Source: Bacillota bacterium
GTDB taxonomy: Bacteria; Bacillota; Clostridia; UBA1381
Direction: 5' to 3'
Assembly (NCBI GenBank): GCA_021203665.1
Contig: JAJQAT010000230.1
Location: 1-9,058, forward strand
DNA: 9,058 bases
Both the position numbers and the translations under genes were made by a program. Below the pieces are notes generated by a model, which was not told the DNA's origin, searched no databases, and saw only the letters and a program-made list of their open reading frames with translations. Each line of letters begins with the position of its first letter. The stretch's first letter is position 1. Below, in pieces: positions 6,831 to 9,058 of the stretch.

Positions 6831-7546
6831 GAGTATTGGCGGTAGACACCTCCTCAAACGTGGCTGCGGCGGCGGTAATGGAGGACGATCTCCTTTTGGG
6901 AGAGTACATTTTAAACCATAAAAAGACACATTCCCAAAAGCTGATGGTAATGATAGAGCAGCTGCTCGGCGACCTTGATTTAACCGTCCGCGACATTGAT
7001 ATATTCGCGGCGGCGGTCGGACCCGGCTCTTTCACCGGACTGCGTATAGGAGTGGCGACGGTTAAGGCGCTCGCGCACGCGGCGGGCAAGAGGGTTGTCA
7101 GCGTCGGCACGCTTGAGGCGCTTGCTTACAATGTTCCGTACGCGGAGCATATAATAGTTCCCATTATGGACGCGCGGCGCGATAACGTATTCACGGCAAG
7201 CTATATATGGGACGGAGAATTTAAGGAAATAGGCGCGCCCGAGGCGGTAACGATTCGGGAATGCGTTGAAAGCTGCGGAAATTTTTTGGATACGATTTTT
7301 GTCGGCGACGGAGTTAAGGTACACCGCGATTATATAAATGAACGGCTCGGAGAGCGCGCGATATTCCCGCACGGAGCGGCGCTTAATTCAAGGGCGTCGT
7401 CTGTGGCGGCAATCGCACTTGACAGGGCAAAAAAGGGCGAAACGCAGTCCTATTCGGAAATGAAGCCGTACTATATAAGAAAATCGCAGGCGGAACGCGA
7501 ATTGGAAGAAAAGAGGAGTAAAGCGAATGATAGCAATAGGAAGTGA
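6827..7546 (+). CDS. tsaB: tRNA t6A complex dimerization subunit TsaB
   Basis: Inactive ASKHA-fold paralogue of TsaD that dimerises with TsaD and TsaE's target complex for t6A37 synthesis. The 239-residue protein starts MRVLAVDTSS, carries the diagnostic AAAVGPGSFTGLRIGVATVK at 61-80, and has PIMDARRDNVF at 112-122, all typical of TsaB. As expected for TsaB it lacks the paired histidines that bind metal in TsaD. AAGGAGGT at 6813-6820 lies 6 bases before the ATG and inside tsaE, and the two genes share 4 bases. Residues from about 219 are highly charged and look disordered; this tail overlaps rpiB by 20 bases. The rimI and tsaD genes that often follow tsaB in Firmicutes are not here. Confidence 0.95.
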   Translation: MRVLAVDTSSNVAAAAVMEDDLLLGEYILNHKKTHSQKLMVMIEQLLGDLDLTVRDIDIFAAAVGPGSFTGLRIGVATVKALAHAAGKRVVSVGTLEALAYNVPYAEHIIVPIMDARRDNVFTASYIWDGEFKEIGAPEAVTIRECVESCGNFLDTIFVGDGVKVHRDYINERLGERAIFPHGAALNSRASSVAAIALDRAKKGETQSYSEMKPYYIRKSQAERELEEKRSKANDSNRK

Positions 7547-7964
7547 CCACGGTGGTTTTGAATTAAAGGGACATATCATGGACCACCTGAATGAAAAGGG
7601 AATAGAGGTAAAGGATTTCGGAGTATACACCGAGGAAAGCGCGGATTATCCCGACTGCTCCAAACCCGTATGCGAGGCGGTGCTTTCCGGTGAGTGCGAG
7701 CGCGGCATACTTGTATGCGGCACGGGAATAGGCATCTCGATAGCCGCGAATAAGTTCAAGGGCATACGCGCGGCGCTTTGCGGCAATGTGTTCAGCGCAA
7801 AAATGGCGAAGGAGCATAATAACGCGAATATAATATGCCTCGGCGGCAGAGTCACGGGCAGAGAGCTTGCCAATATGATTGTCGATACATATCTTGAATC
7901 GCGGTTCCTCGGCGGCAGACACGCGGAAAGAGTAAAGAAAATACACGAAATCGAAAATATGTAA
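7527..7964 (+). CDS. rpiB: Ribose-5-phosphate isomerase B
   Basis: Interconverts ribose 5-phosphate and ribulose 5-phosphate in the non-oxidative pentose phosphate pathway, in the cytosol. The 145 residues fit the RpiB/LacAB family. SDHGG at 6-10 carries the substrate-binding Asp and His, YPDC is at 41-44, and the catalytic cysteine is present at 65 in VCGTGIGISIAANK (63-76), which favours RpiB over the LacA/LacB galactose-6-phosphate isomerase subunits. HNNANIICLGGR (97-108) and GGRHAERVKKI (129-139) complete the family pattern. The start lies inside the end of tsaB; AGAGGAG at 7512-7518 is 8 bases before the ATG. It is the last gene of the fhs operon, ended by a hairpin. An allose-6-phosphate isomerase activity cannot be excluded from sequence. 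Confidence 0.95.
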   Translation: MIAIGSDHGGFELKGHIMDHLNEKGIEVKDFGVYTEESADYPDCSKPVCEAVLSGECERGILVCGTGIGISIAANKFKGIRAALCGNVFSAKMAKEHNNANIICLGGRVTGRELANMIVDTYLESRFLGGRHAERVKKIHEIENM

Positions 7965-7970
7965 AAAATA

Positions 7971-8002
7971 AAGGTCCAAATCTTTGACGAGCTTTGGACT
8001 TT
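7971..8002 (+). terminator. Hairpin terminator after rpiB
   Basis: AAGGTCCAAA at 7971-7980 pairs with TTTGGACTTT at 7993-8002 (10 bp with one G-U), loop of 12 bases, followed by AATTATCT. It begins 6 bases after the rpiB stop, just where the fhs operon should end. The downstream U-tract is interrupted. On the opposite strand the same stem is followed by a better T-run, but no - strand gene needs it. Confidence 0.6.
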
Positions 8003-8017
8003 AATTATCTCAACAAA

Positions 8018-8032
8018 ATATCAATTTGATAT
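8018..8032. promoter_or_regulatory. 15-bp perfect palindrome, candidate operator
   Basis: ATATCAATTTGATAT is a perfect inverted repeat with 7-bp arms and a single central T. It ends on the first base of the candidate -35 box of the Asp23-like gene, a place where a dimeric repressor or activator could act. The cognate regulator is unknown. The flanking DNA is AT-rich, so chance is not excluded. Confidence 0.45.
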
Positions 8033-8060
8033 GGACTAAAATCAAAATTTATAGTACAAT
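8032..8060 (+). promoter_or_regulatory. Promoter for the Asp23-like gene and fakA
   Basis: TGGACT at 8032-8037 (4 of 6) and TACAAT at 8055-8060 (5 of 6) are 17 bases apart. Transcription would start near 8067, about 38 bases before the favoured ATG. It lies downstream of the rpiB hairpin, which supports a separate Asp23-fakA transcription unit. Confidence 0.6.
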
Positions 8061-8104
8061 AATAAAAAGAAAAAGGTTTAACTCGGAAAGGAATGAACAT
8101 AGAT

Positions 8105-8458
8105 ATGATATTAAAAACAAACAACGAATTGGGCGAGGTTTCCATCGCGAACAGTGTTATTTCGGAAATAGCGGGCGCGGTAGCGGCGAAGTGCTCCGGC
8201 GTTGTGGGAATGGCGTCGAGGAATAAAAAGGACGGAATAGTAAATCTCTTAAGGCAGGATAATATGTCAAGGGGAATAAATTTATCGATAGAGGACGACG
8301 GGGTTGTGATTGAGCTTCATCTTATAGTCGAATACGGCATCAATATAAACACGGTTTGCAAAAGCATAGTAAACCGCGTAAGATACACAATAGAAAACGC
8401 TGTGGGAATAAAGGTAAACAGAGTGAATGTAAGAGTTGAGGGCATAAGAGTTGATTGA
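8105..8458 (+). CDS. Asp23/Gls24 family protein (YloU-like)
   Basis: Small cytosolic or membrane-associated protein of the Asp23/Gls24 (DUF322) family, whose members are linked to envelope stress; the exact function of the YloU branch is not known. From ATG 8105 it has 117 residues. ELGEVSIANSVISEIAGAVA (8-27), CSGVVGMA (30-37) and the beta-rich half with VVIELHLIVEYGININTV (67-84) followed by VNRVRYTIENAVGIKVNRVNVRVEGI match the family. No membrane segment is present. AAAGGA at 8087-8092 is flush against an in-frame ATG at 8093 and 12 bases from ATG 8105, so 8105 is favoured, though 8093 (121 aa) remains possible. The next gene, fakA, starts 11 bases after the stop; this pair is conserved across Firmicutes and is the best support for the call. 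Confidence 0.9.
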   Translation: MILKTNNELGEVSIANSVISEIAGAVAAKCSGVVGMASRNKKDGIVNLLRQDNMSRGINLSIEDDGVVIELHLIVEYGININTVCKSIVNRVRYTIENAVGIKVNRVNVRVEGIRVD

Positions 8459-8469
8459 CATAACAGGGA

Positions 8470-9058
8470 GTGATTGAAATAGATAAGCTTAACGGAAGCA
8501 TATTCGCGCAAATGATTGTAAGCGGAGCCAATAATCTTTATAATCATAAAAAAGAGGTTGACGAGCTGAACGTGTTCCCGGTGCCGGACGGCGATACGGG
8601 CACCAATATGTCGCTTACCGCTATTGCCGTGGCGGCGGAAATTGCGAATAAGGAGGATATATCCGTAACAAAGGCGGCGGACCTAATGTCGTTCGCGGCG
8701 CTTAGGGGCGCGAGAGGAAATTCGGGTGTTATTTTGTCGCAGCTTTTCAGAGGTATGGCAAAAAGTCTCAGCGGCAAAAAGGAATGCGGCGCGCGGGATA
8801 TGGCTCTCGCTTTAAAGCACGGCGCGGACGCCGCATATAAGGCTGTAATGAAGCCGACCGAGGGCACAATCCTGACTGTGGCGAGAGAGGCGGCAATCGG
8901 CGCGCAGACAGCCGCGAATACCGAAAGGGATATTGCGGCTGTTATGGAAAGCGCGGCGGAGCGCGCGAATAAGGCGCTTTTGAGAACGCCTCAAATGCTG
9001 CCGACGCTAAGGCAAGCCGGTGTGGTTGACGCGGGCGGCAAAGGCTTAACGCTTATAC
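8470..9058 (+). CDS. fakA: DhaL/DAK-domain protein, fatty acid kinase FakA (YloV), 3'-truncated by window edge
   Basis: ATP-binding subunit of fatty acid kinase, which with a FakB fatty-acid carrier phosphorylates exogenous fatty acids for phospholipid synthesis. The 196 residues present are the N-terminal DhaL domain. VPDGDTGTNM at 38-47 holds the Mg-ATP-binding aspartates (D40, D42), GARGNSGVILSQ is at 80-91, KPTEGTILTVAREA at 128-141, and AGVVDAGGKG at 183-192. Full-length family members are about 550 residues, so the middle and C-terminal domains lie outside the window. The reading frame is open from a TAA at 8461-8463. The only GTG/ATG/TTG start near the expected N-terminus is GTG 8470, which overlaps the AGGGAG (8465-8470) that would be its binding site. 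The ATA at 8479 is 8 bases from that site. The next in-frame ATG, 8512, would cut conserved residues. It follows the Asp23-like gene by 11 bases, so coupling is likely. Confidence 0.92.
   Translation, partial: MIEIDKLNGSIFAQMIVSGANNLYNHKKEVDELNVFPVPDGDTGTNMSLTAIAVAAEIANKEDISVTKAADLMSFAALRGARGNSGVILSQLFRGMAKSLSGKKECGARDMALALKHGADAAYKAVMKPTEGTILTVAREAAIGAQTAANTERDIAAVMESAAERANKALLRTPQMLPTLRQAGVVDAGGKGLTLI

Noticed and set aside
7965..8104. Small gene or noncoding RNA between rpiB and the Asp23-like gene
   Set aside because: The gap is explained by a terminator hairpin, a palindrome and a promoter; no credible short reading frame with a binding site is present.
8544..8994. Antisense open frames over fakA
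   Set aside because: The + strand encodes an uninterrupted DhaL domain with all its conserved motifs, so the - strand frames are shadows.
1..9058. Defence system, CRISPR array, prophage or transposon
   Set aside because: I found no direct repeat arrays, transposase or integrase motifs, terminal inverted repeats or phage-like genes; the content is core metabolism plus one glycan-degrading enzyme.

Overview
The window looks like a chromosomal segment of an anaerobic member of the Clostridia, probably a gut or plant-fibre-degrading lineage. The evidence is strong GGAGG-type ribosome binding sites, sigma-A-like promoters in AT-rich gaps, a formate-tetrahydrofolate ligase, an Asp23/Gls24 gene followed by a DAK-type (FakA/YloV) gene, and a rhamnogalacturonan lyase. 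The species cannot be named from the sequence. All nine complete genes and the one truncated gene lie on the + strand. There is no gap of more than about 140 bases without a gene. I see no tRNA, rRNA, CRISPR array, insertion sequence or phage gene.

Layout. (1) Bases 1-129 are an AT-rich leader with a TATAAT box. (2) Bases 130-2943 encode a large, apparently cytosolic family PL11 rhamnogalacturonan lyase. It carries an acetylesterase-type N-terminal sandwich domain and two Fn3-like modules in front of the catalytic beta-propeller. (3) After a 129-base gap with a good sigma-A promoter come rsmD (16S rRNA m2G966 methyltransferase), coaD (phosphopantetheine adenylyltransferase) and a small acidic coiled-coil protein of unknown function. 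(4) After a short leader with a hairpin come fhs, tsaE, tsaB and rpiB. They are packed with a 1-base gap, a 4-base overlap and a 20-base overlap, so they are almost certainly one transcript. (5) A 10-bp hairpin, a 15-bp perfect palindrome and a promoter separate rpiB from an Asp23/Gls24-family gene. (6) The DhaL/DAK-domain gene fakA (yloV) follows and runs off the right edge.

How the genes work together. Apart from the pectin lyase the content is housekeeping. It covers ribosome maturation (RsmD), coenzyme A synthesis (CoaD), one-carbon metabolism (Fhs), two of the bacterial t6A tRNA-modification proteins (TsaE and TsaB; TsaD and TsaC would be elsewhere), the pentose phosphate pathway (RpiB), and envelope or lipid physiology (Asp23-like protein and FakA). 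The pectin lyase appears to be a separately transcribed accessory gene inserted in, or bordering, this core block.

I did not find convincing evidence of a new multi-gene system. The points most worth checking are the lyase's domain architecture and lack of an export signal, palindromes overlapping two promoters, the uncharacterised coiled-coil gene, the unusual start of fakA, and the mixed operon that joins fhs to the t6A genes.
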